Translations under genes and position numbers: made by a program
Shown: piece after piece, positions 35,443 to 47,500 of the stretch
Position numbering within the stretch: the stretch's first letter is position 1
Layout: each line of letters begins with the position of its first letter
NCBI GenBank assembly: GCA_022828595.1
Contig: JAKGHH010000005.1
Span: 62,367,655-62,431,654 of the forward strand
Reading direction: 5' to 3'
DNA length: 64,000 nt
Source of the DNA: Nelumbo lutea
Lineage: Eukaryota; Streptophyta; Magnoliopsida; Proteales; Nelumbonaceae
Notes under the pieces: model-generated
What the model was told of the DNA's origin: nothing
Seen by the model: the letters and a program-made list of their open reading frames with translations, nothing else
The model's database searches: none

Positions 35443-38400
35443 ATGACGGCAGAAGTTGCAATTTTACTGCATTTGGTCCTTGGAGTTCTCGCTTGTTTAA
35501 GTGTTCCTCTGGTCAAAGCAGAGGACCCTTACAAATATTATACATGGACTGTAACCTATGGAAAAATTTCTCCTCTTGGTGTCCCTCAACAGGTTGAGTT
35601 TCCAGCCTCTGAGATAGTATATATTTTATCATCAGTTCACTTTATAAGATTTGATTGGTCTTACTGGGCAACTAGATAGAATAGGTTTTGTGTCTAATCT
35701 CATAATTCATTGTCTTTTTTTTTTTTTTTCTTTTTTGGTTTTGAAGGTTATTCTTATCAATGGCCAATTTCCTGGTCCTAGACTTGACGTTGTGACCAAT
35801 GACAACATTGTTCTTAACCTCATTAACAAGCTGGACCAGCCTTTTCTCTTGACATGGTTGGTCTTTTCTTTTCTTTATTTACTTCACCATGTTGTCTCTT
35901 AGTTTGTTCACTTATCTGTGCCTTAAATTGCATATTCATATTGCCTTTTCTGGCCATATTTCCTATTTGGTTGATAATCCTCTGTAAAACCCTGTAAGAA
36001 TTATCTAATTTTTTTTTTTTCAAAAAAGATATTTGCTTTCATATTATTTCTTCTCTTTCGGTTATTTTCTACTTGTCAGAATTCTCACTCTTTCGTAGTT
36101 ATTTGTTTAACTGTGAAATTGGATTCCCTGCCAATGCACACACTACCTTCATCATTTGGTTCAATATCTTTGTTCCCTTTTCTATTTTCAGTTCAGATTA
36201 CAGAAAACAAAAATATAACAGTTTGGTTCATTTTTCTATTTTAATATTCAGAGAGGTCTATTATCAATGTCCAATTTTCTAAAATCAGTGGCCTCTGTGT
36301 TCCACTTTAACCTATTAAGAGTCTCTTGTGCAAATTAAAGTGCCATCCTGGGTTATTATGTTCCTTTCCTGGTTATAAAATTTCACAATGACTAACTTGC
36401 ATCTATCAATTCATGGCTTCTCGTTACCAGGAATGGCATTAAACAGAGGAAGAACTCATGGCAAGATGGAGTACTGGGAACCAATTGCCCAATTCTACCA
36501 AATTCAAACTACACATACAAGTTTCAAACAAAGGATCAGATTGGAAGCTTCACCTACTTTCCATCCACTTTGCTGCACAAAGCCGCTGGTGGGTATGGAG
36601 GTCTGAATGTGTATCAGAGACCAGGGATACCAATCCCATTTCCTAAACCTGATGGTGATTTCACACTACTGATTGGTGATTGTTTCAAAACCAACCACAA
36701 GGTAAATAACTTATGCATTTCCACCTTGACGGCTTGACCAGGTTTCCATATTCCCCTCCAACATCTGTGCATAATATTTCTAGCAAAAGTTTATTCATTT
36801 GGGCATTTTAGATTTTAGAATCCATTAGTAGTTTTCATCTTCCTGTTCTAAAATTAAGGCCTATTTCTCAACGTATGGCATCAACTATTTTCAGTTAGTT
36901 CTACTAGATCCCTTGTATTGCACTATGGAGACATTTGCAGTGAGTTTCTAACAGCTTGTCCAATCAATCAGGACCAGGGTCCAAACCAGACAACGCCTTC
37001 TTGTGAAACTGTCAAGTTGATTAACTATTAAAGTTTTCTGGATCAAATCTCCACTCTTTGTGTCAAAATCCTCCATTAGTCAACCAGTTTCATTTGGTGA
37101 ACCAGCCCTACTAACCCTGTTGACCCTTAGGTTATGTTTGGTTTGAAGGAAAAGGTAGGGAGACCGATATAAGGTTTGTAAAAATTTCCCTACCTTTCCT
37201 TTCCTTTCCCTACTTTTTTCCTTCAAGCCAAACACAACCTTAGATCTTATGGTGACTGATACAAAATTAAAGCTAGAGACCTATCCCCACTTTTAACACA
37301 GGAAAAACAGGTCTTTGTAATATATCCAGTGACTGCAAATTTTCATGGTATTTGACTTCTTTCTTCTTTCTGATTATTGCAGACTTTACAACAATATTTG
37401 GATTCAGGGAAACCTCTTCCTTTCCCTGACGGTCTTCTAATAAATGGCCAGGCGTATACTTCTTTTAGTGGAGATCAAGGTAACTTTCATCACTAAATTA
37501 AAAATTTTTTAATGGTGCTTTAAATGGTAGGTTCTGCACATCCATTTTGTGATGATTAAGTGCTTAATTTCTAACACAACCTCAAACCAAGTTCATCTAT
37601 ACGTATTTGATTTACTTTTTTATGATTTTTTTTTCTAGGTAAAACCTACATGTTCAGAATCTCAAATTTGGGCTTGTCAACCTCAATCAACTTTAGGATC
37701 CAGGGCCATACACTTAAGCTGGTCGAAGTTGAAGGTTCCCACACCATTCAGATTATCTGTGATTCTCTGGATGTACATGTGGGCCAATCTGTGGCTGTCC
37801 TTGTCACACTAAATCAATCTCCCAAAGATTACTATATTGTTGCATCCACACGATTCACAAGTACTGTTCTCACAACAACTGCAGTGCTACACTATACCAA
37901 TTCTCACACCCCAGTTTCTGGTCAATTGCCTTCTGGTCCTTCTTATCAAATAGATTGGTCAATGCAGCAGGCCAGAACCTTCAGGTATATTAGTTTTGAG
38001 GACTTGATCGAGGCATCTTATCGGGGCATTTGTTGAAATTGGTCAATAATTGCCACTGACATGTTAAATTGCATTTCATTGAAACAAATTATACTCAACA
38101 ATTGGAGTCTTGCATAGACCAGACCTTCAAATGCTAATGCTCAGATTTATATAATACACTGAGGTCTCTGGTTATCCTATTAAAATTTAAAATTCCTCAG
38201 TAATTTTATGAATGAAGAATCTGATTATCCTACTTTTTGTTTCAAAGATGGAACTTGACAGCAAGCGCGGCCAGGCCCAATCCTCAAGGTTCATTCCATT
38301 ATGGGCAGATAAAACCATCAAGGACAATTGTCTTGGCCAACTCAGCCCCACAGATAAATGGGAAGCAACGCTATGCTGTTAATAGGGTCTCTTACATTAA

Positions 38401-39127
38401 CTCAGATACCCCGCTCAAACTTGCCGATTATTTCAATATCCCTGGGGTCTTTAGTCTGAATTCCATTCAAACAGCACCTAGTGGAGGTCCTGCATTACTT
38501 GCTACAGCTGTTATGCCAGCTTCTCTCCATGAGTTTATTGAAGTTGTCTTCCAAAATAATGAGAACACCATTCAGTCTTGGCACCTAGATGGTTATGATT
38601 TCTGGGTTGTTGGGTAAGGCTTTAATCTATTTCTGTGTATTTTTTTTTATCAGTACCGATTTTAGGTAGTATTTAGTGAGGCGTTTAGTTTCTAAATGAT
38701 CCAGTTATGGTGAATGCAGATATGGTCGTGGGCAGTGGACACCGGCCAGTAGGAATGGCTATAATCTAATTGATACACTCACTAGACATACTGCTCAGGT
38801 AACTGAAACCAGAACAAGCAGAGAGTTTTCAGTGGTTGACTTGCAATTTATATGCTAGACTTATGTTACTTGAAAAGTTTTGGAATGATTTCTATTTGTT
38901 TAATGCAATGTATGGTCTTGCAGGTGTATCCAAATTCATGGACCACCATTTGGGTCTCCTTGGACAACCAAGGTATGTGGAATTTGCGGTCTGCAATATG
39001 GGAGAGGCAGTATTTGGGGCAGCAATTCTATCTCAGGGTCTGGAACCAAGACAAAACCCCAGCCAATGAATATGACATTCCACCAAATGCCCTCCTCTGT
39101 GGCAAAGCTAAGGGACAACGTGCTTAG
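35443..39127 (+). CDS. SKU5-similar (SKS) multicopper-oxidase-like protein
   Basis: Eight exons: 35443-35592, 35747-35856, 36431-36701, 37383-37479, 37639-37984, 38248-38613, 38720-38798, 38924-39127. All junctions are GT-AG and phases agree, giving 540 aa, the usual SKS length. Residues 1-25 are a signal peptide (cut near VKA/ED), followed by cupredoxin repeats. Family signatures are VILINGQFPGPRL, WNGIKQRKNSWQDGVLGTNC (residues 87-106), QIGSFTYFPS, VIPAS-type MPASLHEFIEVVFQN, SWHLDGYDFWVVG (435-447) and YPNSWTTIWVSLDNQGMWN. The copper ligands of true ascorbate oxidases are replaced (HWHG by TWNG, HGHDFW by DGYDFW, HCHI by SAIW), as in SKU5/SKS/Bp10 proteins, so oxidase activity is not expected. 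It is probably a cell-wall or apoplastic protein in directional growth or pollen. The C-terminus lacks a GPI tail, so it resembles the pollen/ascorbate-oxidase-homolog group. Residue 171 is Cys in GDCF, where the family usually has Trp (GDWY). Confidence 0.93.
37130..37239. mobile_element. Small hairpin MITE in intron 3 of the SKS gene
   Basis: A 110-bp segment starting GGTTATGTTTGGTTTGAAGG and ending CCTTCAAGCCAAACACAACC, terminal inverted repeats of about 25 bp. The inside is also partly complementary (AAGGTAGGGA / TCCCTACCTT). It is flanked by TTA on both sides (37127-37129, 37240-37242), the target duplication expected of PIF/Harbinger MITEs. It does not touch the splice sites. Confidence 0.75.
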
Positions 39128-39300
39128 GATAATTGACGATTTGTGCAATCTTCTATATTTATGTAACCTTTTAATTTTCAGTCATAAGGGTGTGACTGCT
39201 AGGAGAAGAGAAAAAATGTAGTGCAAGGAAAGCATTTTGAAATGTAAACCTGAGTCCAAATTTCTTACAGGAGCAGTAAGTCATATTTCAAACTTCACTA
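39128..39300 (+). other. Presumed 3' untranslated region of the SKS gene
   Basis: By position. No clear AATAAA signal; A-rich GAAAAAATGTAGTG at about 39210 could serve in its place. Confidence 0.35.
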
Positions 39301-41230
39301 TTGCTTCATTTGCACTTCTCTTAAACCAGATTAGTTACTGTCAGGGGACTAAATGATCTTGTTGGTTACTTGCATCCATTAGTTGTAGGAATTAAGACAG
39401 CAACAATAATCGATTACCCTGCACCAATCATGTTCAGCTCTCTCCCTCATTCACCAAGTGGTTGGGATATGTGCACTCCCATCTGTTTTCTTGAAAACAG
39501 TTGCATTCTAAAATTCGGGGTTTATCTCCTGATATTGTTTGCACTGGTGCAAAAGCACGAGAGTGCAATGAATTGAATACGAAATCTGACATTTTTTTGT
39601 TCTAAATCTAAATTATACTTCGTTTTGTTTGCTTGCATTGTAAAGGAAGTGAAATAAAACATAAAGCAAAGTAAAACCCAGAGAAAAATCCAATCAGAAT
39701 TTACACTTTGTTATTTGTACTCCCACGCAATTACTTGTGCCTTGAATTCAATTTAGACGGAAAGCCTAATTTCACCAATCCAGTAATGTCAAAGGGTAGA
39801 AATAATTATGTTCAGAGAATGTTGTTGCTAATTGAGTCGATTAGAGAAGAGCCATCCTAGGAATGCTATTCAACTTGTTTGAGTCCCAGGCTTTTTGACT
39901 GTTTTCAGAGTTTCACCAGAGAAAGTAGCAAACCATCAGATTGAATCGTCTTCTTGGACCAGCCAATCAAGTATTTATGATCGCACGGTCATTATCGAAT
40001 GAGACATTATAACTAGAACTTCAATGGTGTTTGGGATGCACCATAAAATGCCTATTCTACTGGTTTTGGAACCATGTATCCAGCAGTGAAACACAAACAC
40101 AAATGCAACCATGAACCAAACACATCCTAAGTGTTTCAAGATCAAGTCTACCCTAACCCGACCCAACCCGACCCATTGACATCAGTAAGTGTTTTCCATG
40201 AATGATTTGCTTTTGGATGTACAGAATGTTCCTTATTTTTCCACCTTGTAATGCTTTTTAATGTGTGTGGGAAGGGAAGGAAGACCAGAGAAGCATGTTT
40301 AAATATTTATAGTACTATAATAGTGTCCTAGACTTTGTACAAATCATATGAAGTAATAATTGGTTGAATGATCATCTCATGTTCCCAATTGTTTTCCCTT
40401 TTTCTTTAAGAAGCTGTCTGGTCCCCCGTTCCATATCCCATAAATAGTTTAATTATAAGGAATCGATGTTGTGTTTTCATTGTCAAGAAGTTATAACACC
40501 GCAATAATTAGGACGGTGTTTGGTATCGTGGTGTTTTCAGCTTGAATTATTAGAAGTGTTTCAGGCCACGCCCAAAATTGGGAGTCGTTTTGGGCCATTT
40601 GCACGAAACATCAAGTATAATATTTTAATTTATATTATTTGTTCCGTGGAGACACCCCAGATTCATAGAACGGTATTTCTTCAAATGGCTCCACATGTAC
40701 AAAATGTGGTGTTTCCATTTCAACTTTTCAAGTTTAATGTAAGTGTTGATATGGCAACATTCCAACCTTAAATGGGGGGATGGTACTGAACAATGCACCT
40801 GCTATGAGTTCATCGTTATTTAGGTTGTGTTTGGCACCATTGCTGTTTATTCATGAAATATTAGGGGCTGATCAATAGAAATTTGAATTTCATTTGCACT
40901 AGCATAAATGCATGAGAGTTTAAATAGGCTGAAGCAATATTCTGATTTAATCCTCATTTTATAGAAGAGAAATGAAAACAACATGGAAGCGTTGCAAAAT
41001 TTACAAGGCAAATGAAACAAAAATTGCAAATTTTGTATCATGCAAGAGTACAAATCGTAATAACAAAACAAACCGATGTGAATCAAATCACATGCAAAAT
41101 TTGTATTGCATCAGTTTTGCACTGCAAGGTGCAAGCAAACACCAAACAGGGCCTAAATATTCGTGGTTTATCACGTGACGAGAAAGGCAAGGAGAAATTG
41201 AAGATATATTAACAAAATAAAACCAGTTCT
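39301..41230. other. Intergenic DNA between the SKS and PP2A-B genes
   Basis: No gene is recognised. It includes a MITE-like segment at 40820-41157. The frames in this stretch are short and resemble nothing known. Confidence 0.5.
40820..41157. mobile_element. MITE-like element with TAGG...TGTTTGG ends
   Basis: The left end TTTAGGTTGTGTTTGGCACC and right end ACACCAAACAGGGCCTAAA are inverted with a few mismatches, about 16-18 bp. Length is about 338 bp. The ends resemble those of the smaller MITE in the SKS intron. A convincing target duplication was not found, and the class is uncertain. Confidence 0.45.
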
Positions 41231-41512
41231 ACTTCTCCCATTAAACATCCTTTTCCCTGCTACGTCATCTTCTCTTTCCTTCATCTTCCACTCTCTCTTT
41301 CTGAAACCACTGTTGTCTACATAATACACGAACAGAGCAAGATAGATATATATTCGCTATATCTGTCTGTTTTGCTAAGTAGCTGCATTTTTTGGATGAA
41401 TGCTATGAATATCGGGGCAAGAAAAAATCTGATGGGATTGCTCTCCCGATCGGCGATGTTGGAGGGTTGAACGGGGTTCTGATTTATTTATCTTTTTTTT
41501 TTTTTTTTGAAG

Positions 41513-44500
41513 ATGATCCCTCTTGGGAACGGAGAAGTGGGGGTCCCACTTCCTCTCGAATGGAAATTCTCTCAGGTTTTTGGAGAGCGAGCGGCCGGGG
41601 AGGAAGTTCAGGAAGGTGCCTCGATATTCCTTTTATTGTTTTCGTGTTTTCAGCTTATTTCCATTGATGCGCATGTTTGTATCTCCAAGTTTGATGTGCG
41701 GAGAAAATGGGTTTTGTATTTAGAGAGGAATCATGTCTTGCATTTACAGTTTAGTCCTTTTCTTACCTGGTGGTTCTTTTATCATGAGGGTTTATGGTGT
41801 AGTCCAAGTAGGCTTTTCGTTTTAGGCTTGTTGAAATATACCATTGGAATATTCCTTGAGAAATCATGGTATTTTTCTGCTGTCTTGCTATCTTTGTTCT
41901 CCTCAGAGGTGCGGAAAAATCGCATTGAGTGTTTTTTTCCCAGATTTCTCATATCTAAGTTGGTTAATGCTTTAACTAATGGACACCATTTCACCATTTG
42001 ATTGCTTATTGCTTTGTAGAACCGAATTATTTTCTAATTAATGTTTTTTGTTTGCTTATAGAGGTAATCAAGAGCTCAAATACTCATAAATTGTTCTTCC
42101 TATTACTATTTCGTGTCTATCTTGATGATTTGAAAATCTATTGGGATATACATAATGGTAAAGTTTAAAATATTATATTATAGTTTAAGTAAAGGAAAGG
42201 GAGTTTTTAAATCTGAACTTCTTCAATCTGTATTAAGCACATTCTTCTTCTTAGAGTGATCTACTAGGTCAGTAGCCATTATGATCCATGGAACCGTCTA
42301 AGATCATTATAGGAGGTATATTGCTCACTCTATTGTGTATATACATAAGTTTAGTCTTTTTTTTTTTTTTTTTTTTTTAAGTAACGAAAATCATTGTTAT
42401 ACGTAAATGCTCTTTTTGGAATTATTAATCCAATACTTTCTTTACCTTACATGAAAAAAAGAAAAAAAATCCATATTATCCGTTCCTTCAACCAGAAAGC
42501 ATTTCTTATAATGCTCCTTTGGCATTGGGACTGGATGAGTGTAGGGTGCTGAATTTTTGAGATCAAGGAAATGAATTTGAGGACTCGTGAAAAGTAAGTA
42601 TTTACCATTACCAATGGGGATATTATATGAATCGGATCGTATGCCACCTATAGATAAAACACCCAGCTATTTGGGGTCGTGGGAGGGGTGGACTGGATAA
42701 AATATCCAGCTAATGGCCCCCATATGCCACCTTAGATAAAGGAATAAATATATGTGACACTGTTAGCTTGTTTTAGATGTTCATTCATATCAAGCAAGTA
42801 AGAACAACAAGAAAAAGACAAGGAAATCAAAAGATATTGAACAAGAATATTTAGGTTCTCAGAATATGACATGTGTCTGGCACTTATCCATTTAGAAAAG
42901 TCCATGAAACAGCATTTACCCACATATTGCTATTTTTATTTTGGTTCTTGACCATTTATTTTGACCAATTTGTCTTTTTTTTTTTTTTATGCAATATGAG
43001 ACTGGGCCACATAGAAACCCTTGTTTTGGTAGTTTAATTTCTTATGTCTTTTATCTTTTTTGTCATTTGCAGTTGATATCATATCTGCTATTGAGTTTGA
43101 CAAAAGTGGTGAACATCTTGCAACTGGAGACCGTGGAGGCCGGGTTGTGCTATTTGAAAGGACAGATGGGAAAAATGTAAACGTCTCTATATGTTTGATA
43201 GTTTGGTTCTGGTTGCCAGAGATAAGGGTAACTTTAATTGTTAAAATTGTTCGATGCAGTATGCCTTCCGGAAAGATCAGGAAAAGATGGACTATTCCAA
43301 TGCTAGGCATCCTGAATTTCGTTACAAGACAGAGTTTCAGAGTCATGAACCTGAGGTATTTCATGTCAATTTCTGCCTTTTCCTGTTGATGATTAAAAGG
43401 CTGGATATTGATTCTGCTACCTGTTTACATTAATTCTGAATTTTTGTATTAGTTTGACTACCTCAAGAGCTTGGAAATAGAGGAGAAAATTAATAAAGTA
43501 CGATGGTGTCAAACGGCAAATGGCGCACTTTTCCTTCTATCAACTAATGATAAAACTGTGAAGTATTGGAAGGTTAGTGGAACAAAGCATACTTTTCTCT
43601 TCAAATGTAGTTTATTCATGAAAACACTTCTTGGACATTGTGTCTTGTTTTATCTTGAAGTAATTTCTATAAGAATTCAAAAAAGAAGTGTTTTACCAAT
43701 ATAGGATCTAATAATCTAATATCTTCTCATTTCTGACCATTTTTATTTCAATTAGTAAATGTCTAGATTTTTATTTTATTAGTTAGACTTTATATGGAGA
43801 AATGAATAATCACACATGAGAAAAAGGTGTTGACCATGATAGTTGGTCAAGAGATCAGAAGTTAGTTCAGAAAGTGCTGGTATTAAAAGAGTTGAAATAG
43901 CTACTTTACATAAAACTTGCCAACTCCTAGCAAATAAAGCACCTTTTCAAGTAGTGTTGTTGGATGATCCAAAAGAACTTATGTGATTAAAGTTAGTCTA
44001 CTATCTAGGTTTTATAGATCAGCAACACATGGAAGGTCATCCTTGAGCATTCAGAAGATTCAAGCACATCTCTTTCAAGGTTGGTGTTGGAGATCTGGTG
44101 CTGAATACTTGGGAAGATGTACAGTGTAGTAGTAGGCATCGAAAAGAGGGATATCCTGACTAGTCATGTGAAACTCTATAGACTAGTGGTGGTTTGGGGT
44201 TCTTTTGAGCTGTTGCCGGATGAGGTTGCGTCGAGCCTTTGGTTTTAGTGCCATTTTATGAATGAGAGACTGATCTCCCTGTCAAGTGTGAGCCTTCTTG
44301 CCATGCTACAATAATAAGGATATCCATCAGAAGTGACAATACAAGGGTATTGGATATGGACCAGACGACCAGTCAGAAATGTCTTCTATTCATTACTTAA
44401 TTGAGATGATAGTTACTTACCATGGAAATCGTAGTTACTTACTGTGGAGATGAATTTGGTTATGAATACTGTACATGCTATAATGATCCTTGTATAATGG

Positions 44501-47500
44501 ACCGTACCTTGCTCTCACGTTTCAGATACATACTATAATACAATACTTTTTGCATTAGCGTTTTTTATTCATTTTTCAATGGGCTATGAGCTTGATAAAG
44601 ATTTTGACAATTGGCCATCTAATATCTAGAGGGAGGATCATGAGAAATGCTTCTTCTCTATGTCAAACACATCCAGAATTGACTGAGTTTTGGAAAACAG
44701 TGGTTGAGAGATCCTCCAGCTTGCAGCATCAGTGCTGTATTGGAGGCAAGATCATATTAATTAAATATGTTTTTAATCTGGCATTTACTTTTATCCATAT
44801 TAAGGCACCTGCTAAATTTAGAATACAGAAAGATAATAGGGAGCTTTGGTGGGAGGTGGGTTGCTCTAGAAAAGGCCTTCTTATTTATCAGTAGATGGTT
44901 TGAAAGAGAAATGAATAGCTGATATGCCTACCTAATCAGGAGAACAAAGGATCTTTGGTATCGTGGTAGCTTCTTATCTACATAGTTTTTTTGGTGATGG
45001 GTTTGAACCTTTTTCTATATCTTGTGCAGCCTTGTATGTACTGTTCTATATTTGTTTGATATATACTCCCAAGAAACTATCTATTTAAAAAAAAAGTATA
45101 AAATAAAAAAAAAGAAAGAAATGAAGATTGGATTGTATTGACTTAGGATTAGGAACCTTTTTCTATATCTTGTGCAGCCTTGTATGTACTGTTCTATATT
45201 TGTTTGATATATACTACAAAGAAACTATCTATTGTAAAAATAGTATAAAATAAAAAAAAAGAAAGAAATGAAGATTGGATTGTATTGACTTAGGATTAGA
45301 GTTTCTCTTTCTTGACCATAATGGCTTGGTTGACAGGTATGGCCATTGACACGAAAGGAACATTTTCATGTTCATCTTTGTATAAGGCTCTTGACACGAA
45401 TGCCCTAATGCCCACTAATTTTTGGTTAACAGTATATCACAGAGTCCTACTTTGCAAAAGGATACGGTTTTTAGTTATGAGCATTTTCACATCAGGTGCT
45501 TCAGTGCTTACAAAAAACTTGGAAGTTATCCTCTTGTATATGCACCCCATGTAAGGATGACATAGTGATTCATTATCTCTTGTGATTTTGCTAGTAGGAT
45601 GCGACACCATGGCAAATAAGTTACATGTTTCTCTTTTGTTATTTGAGTTTCAAATTGTAGAATTTATTTATTTCCCTTTTTACCTGGATACCTGTGGTGC
45701 CATATCATGTTGGGTACTTCAATTTTTAGTGTAAATTCCGTATCCGATATGTTCTTGTCATATCTGGGTAACATAGGTTGTCATGTGTGAGCTTTTCTTT
45801 TTGTCCTTGGATTTTGCTGAGTTCCAGGGTGTTGATCCTTTTAACTATGGTGTGACAACATATTTCAAATAGTGGTAAACTGCACTATTGGTTTACATTA
45901 CTGCTTTTAAGACTCTTTGTGCATGTGGAGAAATTTGATGGCATTATCGTGTACTTTATAAGATGACTCAAGAACAAAAAGTAGGAAGATTGTTATATGA
46001 AAACAAGAATTGTATGGAGAGGAAGATAGATGATTCATTTAGGAAATTACAAGGCTCAGGTGCTTTGTTTGGAGTCTGAGGATAGGGTTGGCAGTGTTAA
46101 CAGGCATATTATAGTGGACTTGGGGTTCACTGCCGGAATGCTTTATAGTGTTAAACTGTTAATCATGGTTACAATGTGAAAGAAAAGACCAGAATTTCAA
46201 TCCTCAAGTTGTCGATATTCAATTTCTTTTTAGGTCTTCTTCTTCTCATCCATTTTCTTTTTCTTTTCAGTTTCCCCACTTTTTTGGTAATTTATATCAA
46301 ACAAACCAGAATCAAGATTATTTTTTTGCCTCTGGTGAATCTTTTTCGTATTAATCATTTGGCTAGAATCCTGCACTTATTTGACATTTCAGAAGGCATA
46401 GAACATTTATTTCTATGACACCCTCTATATTGTTGTTTCTTTTTCTCAATAGCAATCTTGTTAATCTCTCTTCATGAAGGAAGAATTAGGAAATAGGGGG
46501 GTCTGCATTACAATAATTGTGGTACTTATTATGTGCTTATGTAATTTTGAATAGGTTCAAGAGAAGAAGGTAAAGAAGATATGTGATATGAATCTAGATC
46601 CTTCAGCATCAATAGGAAATGGAAGGTTTTCTGGTCCAATTGGGGCTGCAACTGATTTTGTATTCCCCCCTGGAGGATTTCCTTCTCTTCACCTACCAGT
46701 GGTAGTTGTACTCAACCCTGTTTTGCTGGTTCTGTTTGTTCAACTTTTAAAAATAGTGACATATTTGGTTTACTTGTACTTTACAATTGCCTAAAGTTGA
46801 GCCATTGTGGCTTATATGATTCTGTAGCATTTTCTTTTTCTTTTCTTAAATTATGATTGTCTATCTTCTTTTTTGAATGTTACTCTTTTGGGGGATCTTA
46901 ATGGTGTTCATATGTAAAGAATCATTTTATACAGTGAACTATCACACTCGTATACTTCCTTTTGACTATATTAATACAATTTTACCTTACCTTTCAAAAA
47001 AAAAAGTTCAGTAAAGAAGGCCTTCAACAAATTCATTGCTATTACATGTTTGATGGATCTGATTTAGTTGTTAGCTATTGATCCAGAAATAATGACTGAT
47101 CGGTCATGGATCTAACTAGGAGGTAGGTGATATTACATAGACAATATCCAGTGTTACAGAGAAAACCAAACTTGTGGGGTGGAATTACATGCAACATGTC
47201 CCATGTTCAGAGGCATGGAACTCACCACTGGTGCTGTTGTGGATGTTACCTGGCATCAAACCATGTTGTAACTATGATTCTAACTATGTCTTACTGTGTT
47301 TAGTTGGATAGTTTGAGAAATGTTTTATTTCAACTCATAGAAAGCTCCCAAAATAATCTATTGATCATATGGTTAAACTTAATCTAATCCTAATCATGAT
47401 TTTCTTTTGGAACCTTTTAAATTTAGTGCTTTGGAGTTCCTGCTCCAGCTCTAGCCCCATGAGTTAGTTGCTAAGATCATGATCCCTTGACATGAGGCAC

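Noticed and set aside
41507..42001. 164-codon plus frame over the first PP2A-B exon
   Set aside because: Only the first 34 codons (from 41513) match B55. The rest reads through the GTGCCT donor into intron 1.
44000..44300. Possible retrotransposon scrap with a VGDLVLN-like word
   Set aside because: A single short word with no further retroelement motifs in order is not enough.
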